64,000 bases of DNA from Candidatus Methylospira mobilis (GCF_009498235.1 NZ_CP044205.1:3659389-3723388), one strand, 5' to 3'. Numbered from the stretch's first letter, positions 17,572 to 26,409 are shown. The notes: a model not told the origin generated them from the letters alone. Translations and numbers: made by a program.

Positions 17572-18423
17572 TTAAGCCTCCAGCAAAGCCAGACGCAGCT
17601 TCTTCATCGCATTATTTTCCAACTGACGTATACGCTCGGCCGAAACGCTGTAACGATCGGCAAGGTCGTGCAAGGTCAGCTTTTTCTCGTTCAACCAGCG
17701 GCAAGCCACGATGTCGCGGCTGCGCTCGTCCAGCGTATCCATCGCATCCAGCAGGCGCGCCTGAGCGTGTTCGCCGGCCTGATCGTCAGCCAGAAATTCT
17801 GCCGGATCGGCATTGCTCTGCTGTAGATAATAAGCAGGCGCGCTGCTCTCGTGCTCGTCATCATCGTCGTGCGCATCGAACGATGTGTCCTGACCGCTCA
17901 ACCGGCCTTCCATTTCGTATACCGCCGATACATCGACGCCCAGCTCTTCCGCAACCCGGCTGGCTTCGTCATGGGTAAACCAGCCAAGCCGGTTCTTGAA
18001 TTTGCGCAAATTGAAGAACAGCTTGCGTTGCGCCTTGGTGGTCGCCACTTTGACGATACGCCAGTTCTGGATAATGTATTCGTGTATTTCGGCCCTGATC
18101 CAATGCACGCCGAACGACACCAGCCGCACCCCCACTTCCGGGTCGTAATGCTTCACGGCCTTCATCAAGCCGATGTTGCCTTCCTGAATCAGATCCTGCA
18201 ACGGCAATCCGTAGCCCATGTAACCGCGCGCGATATGAACCACAAAACGCAGGTTGGACAAGACGAGCTGACGCGCCGCATCAAGATCGTTTTCATCGCG
18301 AAAACGGCGCGCCAGCGCCCGCTCCTCCTCGGCTTCCAAGCGTGGAACCTTGTTAACGGCGGTGACGTAATCGTCTATCGAACCGACGGGAAAATTACCA
18401 GGCAGCGTTAATGCATAGGCCAT
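17572..18423 (-). CDS. rpoH: RNA polymerase heat-shock sigma factor RpoH (sigma-32)
   Basis: A 283-residue sigma-70 family factor. Region 1.2/2 reads [18 protein letters not shown] and [16 protein letters not shown]; region 2.4 is [16 protein letters not shown]. The RpoH-box region appears as [20 protein letters not shown], and region 4 as [23 protein letters not shown] four codons upstream is in frame, but the ATG at 18423 has GAGG well placed. It follows ftsX, as in most gammaproteobacteria. A CIRCE operator lies between ftsX and this gene, indicating HrcA control added to sigma-32 autocontrol. Confidence 0.97.
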   Translation of the reverse strand: MAYALTLPGNFPVGSIDDYVTAVNKVPRLEAEEERALARRFRDENDLDAARQLVLSNLRFVVHIARGYMGYGLPLQDLIQEGNIGLMKAVKHYDPEVGVRLVSFGVHWIRAEIHEYIIQNWRIVKVATTKAQRKLFFNLRKFKNRLGWFTHDEASRVAEELGVDVSAVYEMEGRLSGQDTSFDAHDDDDEHESSAPAYYLQQSNADPAEFLADDQAGEHAQARLLDAMDTLDERSRDIVACRWLNEKKLTLHDLADRYSVSAERIRQLENNAMKKLRLALLEA

Positions 18424-18454
18424 AAAATACCTCAATAGTCACAAGCTGGATTTA

Positions 18455-18484
18455 ATTCTAGCACTCTTATGTTAAGAGTGCTAA
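18455..18484 (-). promoter_or_regulatory. Predicted rpoH promoter overlapping the CIRCE box
   Basis: On the minus strand TTAGCA (18484-18479) and TAGAAT (18460-18455) are 18 bases apart, a fair sigma-70 type promoter. Nearly the whole of it lies inside the CIRCE palindrome, so a bound repressor would exclude RNA polymerase. The promoter call itself is inference. Confidence 0.5.
18458..18484. promoter_or_regulatory. CIRCE operator (HrcA binding site) upstream of rpoH
   Basis: CTAGCACTC, nine bases, GAGTGCTAA: this matches the CIRCE consensus TTAGCACTC-N9-GAGTGCTAA with one change in the left arm and the exact nine-base spacing. It lies between the ftsX stop and the rpoH start. HrcA is the heat-sensitive repressor that binds CIRCE, usually before groESL or dnaK; its gene is not in this window. 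Confidence 0.88.
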
Positions 18485-18489
18485 CCTCT

Positions 18490-19506
18490 TTATGAAGTTC
18501 CCAATGCGCGCAAACGGCGTAAATGACTTTCCACCACGATCCACGCGCCCAGTATGCCGATCAGCGCCGACAGCGACAGCAACAGCATGGCCTCGGAAAA
18601 ACTGACGAACTCGAGCGTCAGCTCATGCCCGAACAAAGTCGCCAACTGATGTACCGGAACCTGTATGATTACCGCCAGTATGCCGACCAGCACCAGCGCC
18701 GTCAAACCGCCAAGCAGGCCAAACCACAGTCCGGTATATAGAAACGGGCGTCTGACGAAAGCGTTGCTGGCGCCCATCAGCTTGGTTACCAGTATCTCAT
18801 GGTCGCGGTGATGCAACTCCAGACGAACGGTGTTTCCAACCACGAACAGCACGGACAGGGACAGCAACACCCCCAGCGTAATCAAGGTACGCTGCATGAT
18901 GCCCAGCAAGGTTTGCAATTTAAGCAGCCATTCCATGTCGGCCTGTACGAAATCGACTTCGGGCAGCGCACTGAGTTCGGCAATCAACTTTTGCACCTCG
19001 GCGCGGGACGATAACGCATCGCGCGGCTGTATGGTAATAACCACCGGCAGCGGATTGAAATCGAGCGACTTCAATGCCTCGCCCAAGCCGCTGTAATGTT
19101 CGAACTCGAGCAGCCCGGCCTCGCGGGTAATCAGGCGCGCCTCCAGGATTTGCGGCATTTGCGCCAGTTTTCCGGTCAGCTTCTGTCCGTTTTCATTGCT
19201 TATATCCGGTTTAAGGAAGACGGACATGCGACTGGTCGCTTCCAGCCCGCCTATCGCCTGCTGTGCGTTTTTCAACACCAGAGAGAAACTGAGCGGAAAC
19301 GACAGCACGATGGCGATCACACCTATGGTCATCAGACTGGCGGGAGAGCGGTACAGCCGTCCCAGGCTGGCGATCAGGTTATGGGCGTGCTGGAAAGCGT
19401 AGCTGTCCAGCCGGGCAAGCAGATTGGCGCTGTTAAAGCGTTCGGCAACGCCCAAAGGTTGTCTGCCGCGGGTTCTGCCGCTCTTACGCCGCTGAGCGCC
19501 GTGCAT
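18490..19506 (-). CDS. ftsX: Cell-division protein FtsX
   Basis: A 338-residue membrane protein with the FtsX layout: a cytosolic N-terminus, one transmembrane segment (about 58-80), a periplasmic domain, then three more transmembrane helices (LITLGVLLSLSVLFVVGNTV and two near the end). With FtsE it forms the ABC-like complex that controls septal amidases through EnvC-type partners. The start overlaps the ftsE stop by one base (TGATG), so they are coupled. The N-terminus is longer and more basic than in Escherichia coli, so the true start could be internal. The gene is followed by the CIRCE-controlled rpoH. Confidence 0.95.
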   Translation of the reverse strand: MHGAQRRKSGRTRGRQPLGVAERFNSANLLARLDSYAFQHAHNLIASLGRLYRSPASLMTIGVIAIVLSFPLSFSLVLKNAQQAIGGLEATSRMSVFLKPDISNENGQKLTGKLAQMPQILEARLITREAGLLEFEHYSGLGEALKSLDFNPLPVVITIQPRDALSSRAEVQKLIAELSALPEVDFVQADMEWLLKLQTLLGIMQRTLITLGVLLSLSVLFVVGNTVRLELHHRDHEILVTKLMGASNAFVRRPFLYTGLWFGLLGGLTALVLVGILAVIIQVPVHQLATLFGHELTLEFVSFSEAMLLLSLSALIGILGAWIVVESHLRRLRALGTS

Positions 19507-20168
19507 CAGCGCGCCTCCTCGATCAGCCGGCCTTCGCTCAAATGCAGCAAACGGCCGCCCATGCTCGACACCAGCCCCAGGTCGTGACTGGCGATCAGCA
19601 CGGCGACACCGACCTGGGTAAACTCGTGAAACAGGCTCATGATTTCAACCGAAAGTTCCGGGTCCAGATTGCCGGTCGGCTCATCCGCGAGTATCAATTG
19701 CGGCTTATGAACGATGGCGCGCGCAATGCCGACGCGCTGCTGCTCGCCGCCGGAAAGGCTTACCGGGTAGCGCTTCTCGCGATTCAGCATATGCACCTTA
19801 TCAAGCGCCGCGCGCACGCGCCGGGCTATTTCCGCATGGCCGAACCCGGCGATCACCAGCGGCAGCGCCACGTTGTCAAAGACGGTACGATCATGCAGCA
19901 GCTTGAAGTCCTGAAAAATAAGCCCCAGCCTTCTGCGTATGCCCGGGATATCGTGTTCCGGAAGTTTGGACAGATTCACGCCATCCAGCATGATCTGGCC
20001 GCGCGTGGGGCGGTCTATCACCGGAATCAATCTGAGCAGGGTGCTTTTCCCGGCGCCTGAGGCGCCGGTCAGAAAGGCGAGATCGCCTGCATGCAACTCA
20101 AAGCCTACCCCGGAGAGGACTTCGCCCCCTTCAGAATAGCGCTTGGTAACGCCGCTAAAAGTCAGCAC
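19506..20168 (-). CDS. ftsE: Cell-division ATP-binding protein FtsE
   Basis: A 220-residue ABC ATPase: Walker A GASGAGKSTLL, signature LSGGEQQRVGIARA, Walker B LILADEPTGNLD, and a switch His in ASHDLGL. It starts with GTG (MLTFSGVTKRYSEGG matches the family N-terminus). FtsE binds FtsX and couples ATP hydrolysis to septal peptidoglycan splitting. It lies 12 bases after the CtaA-FtsY fusion gene and overlaps ftsX, so all three are co-transcribed. Confidence 0.96.
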   Translation of the reverse strand: MLTFSGVTKRYSEGGEVLSGVGFELHAGDLAFLTGASGAGKSTLLRLIPVIDRPTRGQIMLDGVNLSKLPEHDIPGIRRRLGLIFQDFKLLHDRTVFDNVALPLVIAGFGHAEIARRVRAALDKVHMLNREKRYPVSLSGGEQQRVGIARAIVHKPQLILADEPTGNLDPELSVEIMSLFHEFTQVGVAVLIASHDLGLVSSMGGRLLHLSEGRLIEEAR

Positions 20169-20180
20169 TGCGCGCTCATA

Positions 20181-22142
20181 TCAAGCGGAGCATGCCGCCT
20201 GGCGATCGAACAAGGCATCGATAAAGCTGCGCGCATCGAAGTCCTGCAAGTCTTCTATGCCTTCCCCAACCCCGATAAAGCGTATCGGAATGCCGAACTG
20301 CCGCGCCAGCGCAAACACCACGCCGCCTTTGGCGGTGCCGTCCAGCTTGGTTATCACCAGCCCGGTCAAGCCCACGGCCTCGTTGAACAAGCGCGCCTGC
20401 GAGATGGCGTTCTGCCCGGTTCCGGCATCCAGAACCAGCAACACCTCGTGCGGCGCTTCCGGATCGAGCCGCGCCATGATGCGCTTGATCTTGCTCAGTT
20501 CCTCCATCAAGTTGGATTTGGTATGCAGGCGCCCCGCCGTATCCGCAATCAGCACGTCCGCGCCGCGCGCCTGCGCCGCCTGCACGCCGTCGAAAATTAC
20601 CGAAGCGGAATCGGCGCCGGAACCCTGGGATATGACCGGTATCTGATTGCGCTCGCCCCAGCTCTGCAACTGCTCGACCGCGGCGGCGCGAAAGGTATCG
20701 CCAGCCGCCAGCATCACCTGTAAACCACGCGTTTTGAGATGGTTGGCCAGCTTGCCTATGGTGGTCGTCTTGCCGACGCCGTTGACGCCGACCACCAGGA
20801 TTACGAAAGGCTTGCCGGTTTTCGCGATTTCCAGCGGGATGCTGCATGGCGAAAGCATCCGGTAAAGCTGTTCTCGCAAACGGGTGGCAAGCGCCTCGGC
20901 ATCGCCCAATTGACTGCGCTCCAGGCTTTGCGTCAACTCGGCGACCACTTCGTTGGTAACGGTCACCCCCATGTCCGACATCAGCAACTGCGCTTCGATA
21001 TCGTCAAGCAGGTCGCGGTCTATCTTTTTTTGCCCTAACGCACCCAGGAAACCGCTCAGACCGTTGCGCGTCTTGCCCAGACCGCCGCGCAAACGCGCAA
21101 AAAGATTGTCGCCGGTTACCGGCGCGGGAATCGGAGTTATTTCTTCCGGCAACGCCGGCTGCGGAATTACAGCCTCGGGCGCTCGCAGACGCAGATAAAA
21201 AACGATATGCAGTACATTCAGCCACAGCAGCAAAGCGACTGCGCTATGCGCCACCACTATCGCTACCGGCAGACGCAGCACCACGCCCGCAATGCCGAGA
21301 CAGACCTGCAACAGCAGCAAAAAGTTAAGCAGCACGCCCGCTTTGCTCAAACGCCCTACCGCCTGGTTGGAGCTGATCGCCAGCGCCAGCAGACTGAGCA
21401 GCACAAATACCAGCACGGCGCCGATACGATGCGCCCAATGTATCGCCGCTCGCGCAACTTGCGGAAGCACGCCGCCCTGCGCGCCGGGATCGGGCAATGA
21501 AAAGGCCGCTGCAAAATCCAAAGGCGGAGTGTATGACCCCATACAGGTTGGGAAATCCGGACACGCCAGACCGGCATGCCGAATAGACATCCATCCGCCC
21601 AGCGCAATTTCAACCAGTAGCGCCAACAAACCGGCCCGCGCCAGCCAATGCAATGCCGAGACACGGGTGGGCCCGCTTTCCAGCGTAGCCGGACGCTGCA
21701 ACGAATGCAGCCCATACAGCACCGAGAGCGCCAGCAAGCCCAGCAAACCGTGCAGGCTCAGCACCAACGGCGCGGACAACCAGCGAGCCGCCCAAAACCC
21801 CAGGGAAAACTGCAAACCGACCAGCAGCAAGGCGATCAACGAAAGCACAAGCGCCTCGCTCCGCCGCCGCGCCCATGCGGAAGCGAGTACCAGCAACGAT
21901 ACGGAAACGCCCAGCGCAGCCGCCAGCGAACGCAGCGCAACGGATTTCCAGCGCGCATGTTCCTCGGCGGCTGCGCTGCTTTCCAACCCATGCGCGGCCG
22001 GCAAGGAATCGCTAATGCTACTCCCGTAACACCCCGGCCATTCGGGACACCCCAGTCCGGCATCCGACGCCCGCATGTACGCACTCAGCAGCAACACGCC
22101 CAGCACCAGCAAAACAGAAAACAGGCTTAATTTTTTGTACAT
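20181..22142 (-). CDS. ftsY: Fusion of CtaA/Cox15 haem A synthase with the SRP receptor FtsY
   Basis: One uninterrupted 653-residue frame. Residues 1-320 are a CtaA/Cox15 protein: eight transmembrane helices, two AGL-x-CP motifs with Cys pairs (C32/C38 and C194/C200) and the haem-ligand His positions H131, H165, H235, H238 and H299 (IHWAHR, VVAHS). After a Pro-rich linker (321-345), residues 346-653 are the FtsY N and G domains: NLFARLRGGLGKTR, P-loop GVNGVGKTTT (452-461), DTFRAAA, DTAGRL and TKLDGTAKGG. FtsY's usual acidic A domain is absent and replaced by the membrane protein. CtaA's even helix count puts its C-terminus in the cytosol, as FtsY requires. No credible separate start codon for FtsY is seen. 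Upstream genes are Sco-like and SURF1; downstream are ftsE and ftsX. Confidence 0.93.
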   Translation of the reverse strand: MYKKLSLFSVLLVLGVLLLSAYMRASDAGLGCPEWPGCYGSSISDSLPAAHGLESSAAAEEHARWKSVALRSLAAALGVSVSLLVLASAWARRRSEALVLSLIALLLVGLQFSLGFWAARWLSAPLVLSLHGLLGLLALSVLYGLHSLQRPATLESGPTRVSALHWLARAGLLALLVEIALGGWMSIRHAGLACPDFPTCMGSYTPPLDFAAAFSLPDPGAQGGVLPQVARAAIHWAHRIGAVLVFVLLSLLALAISSNQAVGRLSKAGVLLNFLLLLQVCLGIAGVVLRLPVAIVVAHSAVALLLWLNVLHIVFYLRLRAPEAVIPQPALPEEITPIPAPVTGDNLFARLRGGLGKTRNGLSGFLGALGQKKIDRDLLDDIEAQLLMSDMGVTVTNEVVAELTQSLERSQLGDAEALATRLREQLYRMLSPCSIPLEIAKTGKPFVILVVGVNGVGKTTTIGKLANHLKTRGLQVMLAAGDTFRAAAVEQLQSWGERNQIPVISQGSGADSASVIFDGVQAAQARGADVLIADTAGRLHTKSNLMEELSKIKRIMARLDPEAPHEVLLVLDAGTGQNAISQARLFNEAVGLTGLVITKLDGTAKGGVVFALARQFGIPIRFIGVGEGIEDLQDFDARSFIDALFDRQAACSA

Positions 22143-22315
22143 GCTTTTTACTCAAAGAATCAAAGTTGGCGGCGCGTCATCAAAATAGTTACCGTTCGCA
22201 GTGAACCGGCAGATCCTTTGATTTTCCGTTAAGGAGAAGCTGAATGAACCCCTGCCAGTCCCGAACAAACGGTTAATCCGCGGGTTTTAACGCAACGATT
22301 TCCTACTCGGGCCTC

Positions 22316-22945
22316 TTACCCTATCTGCGACGCTTTCAATAACTTCTGCAAATCCCTGAGCACGCCGTAAGGATCGAACCCCGCATCGTAACGCATCATC
22401 ACGTTGGCAAACGGATCGAGCAGCAACAGCGTTCCATCGGCCAGCGCCGCCCCGGCAGCGCCATTCAGCTTTTGCAACAATGCTTCCGGCATCCTTGCAA
22501 TAACCAGGGTTGGGTCCTCGGCGGTCAGCGTTTTCAAAGCGCCTTCGTCAACAGAAGCGGAAACCAGCAATAAACGCCGGACGCGCGAAATTTCCTTGTT
22601 CAGCATCAATCGCAATTGCGCCGTCTTATGATTGGTTTCCAGACACGCGCTATCGCAAACGGAAGAAGTCGCCAACTGCACCAACACCCAGCGCCCCTTG
22701 ATTTCGGTAAGCGTCTCCACCGCGCTGACCGGGCTCCGAAACAGTTCGGCATAATCCAACGGCAACGGAGGAACCACAAAATGGCCGTAATTGCTCTTTT
22801 GACGATCCTGAACCAGCTCCGTATGCCGGGCCAAATACCAGGCTGCACCGAAAGGAACCAAACAGATCAATATAATGGAAAATATAATCAGCCGGTTGCG
22901 ATGCGCGACCGATCCGCGGGAAACATTAGACACATTGATATCCAA
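22316..22945 (-). CDS. Sco-like cytochrome oxidase assembly protein
   Basis: About 209 residues with one N-terminal transmembrane anchor (LIIFSIILICLVPFGAAWYL) and a thioredoxin-like outer domain. A CxxxC pair lies in SSVCDSACLETN, the copper/thiol motif position of Sco proteins. Family members in this operon position help assemble cytochrome c oxidase, probably in Cu(A) site maturation (inference). The start is uncertain: TTG at 22945 or GTG at 22933, both with weak ribosome-binding sites. It lies between the SURF1 gene and the CtaA-FtsY gene on the same strand, 173 bases before the latter. Confidence 0.75.
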   Translation of the reverse strand: MDINVSNVSRGSVAHRNRLIIFSIILICLVPFGAAWYLARHTELVQDRQKSNYGHFVVPPLPLDYAELFRSPVSAVETLTEIKGRWVLVQLATSSVCDSACLETNHKTAQLRLMLNKEISRVRRLLLVSASVDEGALKTLTAEDPTLVIARMPEALLQKLNGAAGAALADGTLLLLDPFANVMMRYDAGFDPYGVLRDLQKLLKASQIG

Positions 22946-23008
22946 AAAGTCGAACGTGTGCGGGAACCAGCTGATGATAACGGCTTGTCAAGACACGTGT
23001 GTTCATTA

Positions 23009-23734
23009 TTATTTGTGAATCGAATTACGCTTGAACCCGTACCGGATATACAGAAACAGCAGTACCACCGCGAAGGAAAACCACTGGAACGCATAACCCA
23101 GACTTTTTTCAGGGTGCAAATCCGCCTGCCGCCAGTCGCGCTCGAAACCCTGTTTATCCTGATCGGACAATAATACCTGATAAGGCAGCAGGCGATAACC
23201 TAGCCGCGCCGCTATCAGTTCCGGCGTCACCCATTGCACCATCGCCGGCCAGCCCTCGGACGGCTTATCGCCTCCATGCAGTTTCAAACCTACCCCGGCA
23301 AACCGATCGAGAACGCCGCTGATTTTGATAAGATCAACAGGCGCGGACGGATGCGGAAAATCCTGGCGATCGCGACCCTGGGCCACCCAGCCGCGATTGA
23401 CCAGCACGGCATAATCCGTACCGGCAACATGCAACGGCGTCAACACCTGGTAACCGGCTTGCCCATGCGCCACCTGATTATCCAGCAGCACGCTATGCGC
23501 GCCATCGTATTCGCCCGTCACCTGCACCGGACGGTAACGATCCTCTTCGGCCAAAGCGCCGGCAACCGGCAATGCCCCCGGCTGCTCGAGGCTGTTGCGA
23601 GAACGCAGATCCATCAGGCTCTGTTTTTGCGCCGCACGGTCCAACTGCCACATGCCGAGCGACACAAACAACGGTATCATTACCGACACGGCAAACGACG
23701 CCGGCCAGGAAGGCTTGAAGCTATATTTTCTCAC
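23009..23734 (-). CDS. SURF1-family cytochrome c oxidase assembly protein
   Basis: A 241-residue protein with the SURF1 layout: an N-terminal helix (WPASFAVSVMIPLFVSLGMW) with the conserved LGMWQLDRAAQK, a periplasmic domain (RPVQVTGEYDG...DYAVLVNRGWVAQ), and a second helix near the end (FQWFSFAVVLLFLYIRYGF). SURF1 helps place haem a in oxidase subunit I. The start is GTG with AGAGGG upstream. It is divergent from the DUF2909 gene with only 26 bases between the starts. No oxidase structural genes are beside it. Confidence 0.92.
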   Translation of the reverse strand: MRKYSFKPSWPASFAVSVMIPLFVSLGMWQLDRAAQKQSLMDLRSRNSLEQPGALPVAGALAEEDRYRPVQVTGEYDGAHSVLLDNQVAHGQAGYQVLTPLHVAGTDYAVLVNRGWVAQGRDRQDFPHPSAPVDLIKISGVLDRFAGVGLKLHGGDKPSEGWPAMVQWVTPELIAARLGYRLLPYQVLLSDQDKQGFERDWRQADLHPEKSLGYAFQWFSFAVVLLFLYIRYGFKRNSIHK

Positions 23735-23760
23735 ATCAACCCTCTACCGGGGTATTAAAC

Positions 23761-23982
23761 ATGTTCACCAAGATTTTTGTAATCCTGATATTGCTTGTCA
23801 TCATTGTCAGCCTCGGCGGGGCGCTGGTCTACCTGTTGAAAGACCGTAACCGCTCGCATCGAGCCGCGCGCGCGCTGACGATCCGCATCGGCCTGTCATT
23901 GGCGTTGTTATTCTTTCTGGTACTGGCCTATAGCGCCGGCTGGCTGCATCCGCACGGTCTCGCCAGGTTGCCCCAGCAGTAA
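23761..23982 (+). CDS. DUF2909 twin-transmembrane protein
   Basis: A 73-residue protein with two hydrophobic segments (FVILILLVIIVSLGGALVYL and LSLALLFFLVLAYSAGWLHP) separated by a basic loop. This is the DUF2909 family of small proteins found beside SURF1 in oxidase clusters; the role is unknown. It is divergent from SURF1. The promoter regions of the two must overlap with the coding starts, since only 26 bases separate them. Confidence 0.85.
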   Translation: MFTKIFVILILLVIIVSLGGALVYLLKDRNRSHRAARALTIRIGLSLALLFFLVLAYSAGWLHPHGLARLPQQ

Positions 23983-24436
23983 TACGCGAACACAATGCCC
24001 TTGGCCTCAAGCACGCTTACAATTCTAGCATGCGAGGCGCTGTTAACCGGATAGGCTTAAGAAAACCGTCACAACGATAGCACGCCTGCCAGAACACCAG
24101 AGTATCTCTGACTCGCTCGGGCATTTAACTACACAGTACATTGTCAAACGCTGGTACGAACGATGCGCGAAAAAATCCGCAAATAACGTCCCCGTTGCGA
24201 TTTCAGGCAGCGAGATAAAAAACATCTCTGTTATTTACCGCAACGAAAGCGTATCTTCAAGCTTTTTTATTTACACGATAAATACAAATTATTTAATTAT
24301 AATTTAATATTTGAAATTCCCCAACTGATGTATAACACTACGCCATGTTCACAAGGATTACTAATCAATTTATCCATGAACAAGTATAGCGTTGAACGAT
24401 ATTCAACAATTTTCCATATCTCACCAGGAGAAGCAC
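23983..24436. other. Intergenic region with AT-rich leader before the YidB-like gene
   Basis: 454 bases without a recognised gene. From about 24260 the sequence is markedly AT-rich (ATTATTTAATTATAATTTAA near 24290), which probably holds the promoter of the YidB-like gene. Nothing else was identified. Confidence 0.4.
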
Positions 24437-24850
24437 ATGGGGATTTCAGATGCAATTACCGGACAATCCAGCGGAGCGGAAACAGGTACCGACATCTCGC
24501 AACAAAGCGGCATTTTGGATGCCGTCGTAAGCTTGATCAACAATTCGCAAAGCGGAGGAATTCAGGGGCTGATCACTACCTTTGAAGAAAAAGGCGCAGG
24601 CGCCGTTATTGCTTCGTGGATAGGCGCCGGCGAGAACCTGGCAATTACCGGAGAACAATTGGAAGCGGTTTTTGGAAGCGACAGAATGCAGACTTTATCG
24701 CAGACTTCAGGCCTTACCTCTCATGATATTTCCGGCCATTTGAGCAAAATATTACCGCAGGTTATCGACCACCTGACGCCATCCGGATGCGTAGCCGAAG
24801 GTGATATGATCGATAAAGCCAAAGGCATATTCAACAGCCTTTTCAAATAA
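24437..24850 (+). CDS. YidB-family (DUF937) protein
   Basis: A 137-residue protein starting MGISDAITG after a clear CCAGGAGAAG site; the longer frame beginning at 24392 is not supported. The body has the DUF937 pattern: GILDAVVSLINN, a Gly-rich LITTFEEKGAGAVIASWIG, and the C-terminal LSKILPQVIDHLTPSG. Members are small, soluble and without a known activity. An internal 9-bp inverted repeat after the stop may end transcription. Confidence 0.88.
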   Translation: MGISDAITGQSSGAETGTDISQQSGILDAVVSLINNSQSGGIQGLITTFEEKGAGAVIASWIGAGENLAITGEQLEAVFGSDRMQTLSQTSGLTSHDISGHLSKILPQVIDHLTPSGCVAEGDMIDKAKGIFNSLFK

Positions 24851-24882
24851 CACCGACATTATCCGAAAATAACGGGTTGCCG

Positions 24883-24914
24883 GCCCTGAACGAAGCAACC
24901 GCCTTGTTCAGGGC
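24883..24914. terminator. Stem-loop after the YidB-like gene
   Basis: GCCCTGAAC at 24883-24891 pairs perfectly with GTTCAGGGC at 24906-24914. No T-run follows, so intrinsic termination is uncertain. It lies 33 bases after the stop codon. Confidence 0.45.
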
Positions 24915-24937
24915 GTCCCAAATTCCTGCAACGACCA

Positions 24938-25123
24938 TCACGGCAATACGTCAATGCTTGTGCGCTCTTTTTTACACCATAGCCTGTTGGCAAAAGAGAG
25001 TATGAATTTTGCGTTTCCAATAATATCCTGAAGCGAAACAAAGACGACCACGATACCGAACACGGCAATTGCAAAGCTAATCAATCTACGCCAATTTTCA
25101 ACTTCGGATTCCAGCCAGATCAT
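24938..25123 (-). CDS. Small single-pass membrane protein, unknown
   Basis: A 61-residue frame starting MIWLESEVENWRRL just after AGAGGGAA, with one transmembrane segment (ISFAIAVFGIVVVFVSLQDI) and a basic C-terminus. No family is recognised. It is convergent with the YidB-like gene and on the same strand as the diguanylate cyclase, downstream of it. The membrane segment and ribosome-binding site make it plausible, but it could be spurious. Confidence 0.4.
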   Translation of the reverse strand: MIWLESEVENWRRLISFAIAVFGIVVVFVSLQDIIGNAKFILSFANRLWCKKERTSIDVLP

Positions 25124-25197
25124 TTCCCTCTGATCAGCCACATTACTCCACACCAAACGAGGAAACCGGCGATGTTTGAGTTATTTTGTTTATACCT

Positions 25198-26409
25198 TTA
25201 TCCCGTATGCATACGTAAATCGCTCCGTTGGTTTCCGCCAACTTCTTTTAATTCCGTCACAGTTACGGTCTTGTTTCGGCCACTTTGTTTTGCGTAATAG
25301 AGCGCTTTGTCCGCCTGTTTCAGCATGGCTCCGTAGTCAAACCCCAAGTCGCGCGAATCGCAGACACCCAAGCTAATGGTGCAAGTCACAAAATCGTTCT
25401 CGTCAATCGGTAACGGCGTGCAGGCAATACCGGTGCGCATCCGTTCGGCAATTTGAAACGCATCATTTTCAGTTGCGTTGGGCAACAGCACGCAAAACTC
25501 TTCGCCGCCATAGCGCCCCAGATGATCGATATCGCGTATCGATGCGCGCGCAAGCTCGGCCACGCTTTGCAGAACCAGATCACCTTGCGGGTGGCCATAG
25601 CGATCATTAATGGACTTGAAATGATCGACATCCAGCATTATCAACGCCAATGGCTGTTGGCGTTTTATCAGTTGACCGCATAACCGGTCGGCGATGGCAT
25701 CAAAACTGCGCCGGTTGAGCGCTCCGGTGAGGCTGTCGCTGGACGCAGCCTGCTCCAAATCGGCAGCCAAACGATAGTTCAGCATCAGCATGAAGCCAAA
25801 AGCTGCGCAGAACTGTGCGACGGTCATCAGCATCGGTGTTGGAGCATTTGAAATGAAAATATTTTCTACCGGCCCGGGGGTTCTCAGCGCTACTACCAAG
25901 CGTAACAGCATAGTCAAAGCCAGGATTGCGTATGATCCGGCCGTGAGCCGATACGCCAGCCGTAGCCGCGATTCGGTACGCGCCCACAACGCGCGTATAC
26001 ACAGCAGAAAAACCAGACAAAAAATAAACGAGTTAATTACCATCCTCATGCGGATATCCGTATCAACCACCACCCACCAATACGTATTGATTCCGCCCGC
26101 AATCGCAATAAGGGCTGGTAATACCAGCATGGGCGGTTTGCCGGTGAAGAGGCGTATGCCGTTAAGGCATAGCGATTGCCCAAGGATCAGGCACACCACC
26201 TCCACTACCAGGCGCCCATCGGCGGGCGCCATCGGAGTCAAATAATAAGTGCCGAGCACGAAAACCAGACCGAGACACAAATCACCCAGGGCATATTCCC
26301 TGACGCCACGAATCGACTTGAATTGCCAGCCTATCAGTAACAGCATACCTCCCATCAGTGAGCTGAGCAGGCCAAACATAAATGCTGCGGTACGAAGATC
26401 GAAATACAT
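25198..26409 (-). CDS. Membrane-bound diguanylate cyclase (GGDEF)
   Basis: A 403-residue protein: seven or so transmembrane segments in residues 1-215, then a GGDEF domain. The active site is GGEEF, with ASSDSLTGALNRRSFDAIAD at the domain start. An RxxD inhibition site (RDID) lies exactly five residues before GGEEF, so the enzyme should make cyclic di-GMP and be product-inhibited. The membrane half resembles small-molecule-sensing seven-helix domains; the ligand is unknown. The gene stands alone. Confidence 0.92.
   Translation of the reverse strand: MYFDLRTAAFMFGLLSSLMGGMLLLIGWQFKSIRGVREYALGDLCLGLVFVLGTYYLTPMAPADGRLVVEVVCLILGQSLCLNGIRLFTGKPPMLVLPALIAIAGGINTYWWVVVDTDIRMRMVINSFIFCLVFLLCIRALWARTESRLRLAYRLTAGSYAILALTMLLRLVVALRTPGPVENIFISNAPTPMLMTVAQFCAAFGFMLMLNYRLAADLEQAASSDSLTGALNRRSFDAIADRLCGQLIKRQQPLALIMLDVDHFKSINDRYGHPQGDLVLQSVAELARASIRDIDHLGRYGGEEFCVLLPNATENDAFQIAERMRTGIACTPLPIDENDFVTCTISLGVCDSRDLGFDYGAMLKQADKALYYAKQSGRNKTVTVTELKEVGGNQRSDLRMHTG

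Noticed and set aside
21004-21225. Separate internal start for FtsY within the fusion gene
   Set aside because: No ATG or GTG with a ribosome-binding site occurs between the last CtaA helix and the FtsY N domain; the short minus-strand frame here is in another phase.
24859-25074. 71-codon minus-strand frame after the YidB-like gene
   Set aside because: It covers the terminator-like hairpin and competes with a better-supported small membrane-protein frame.
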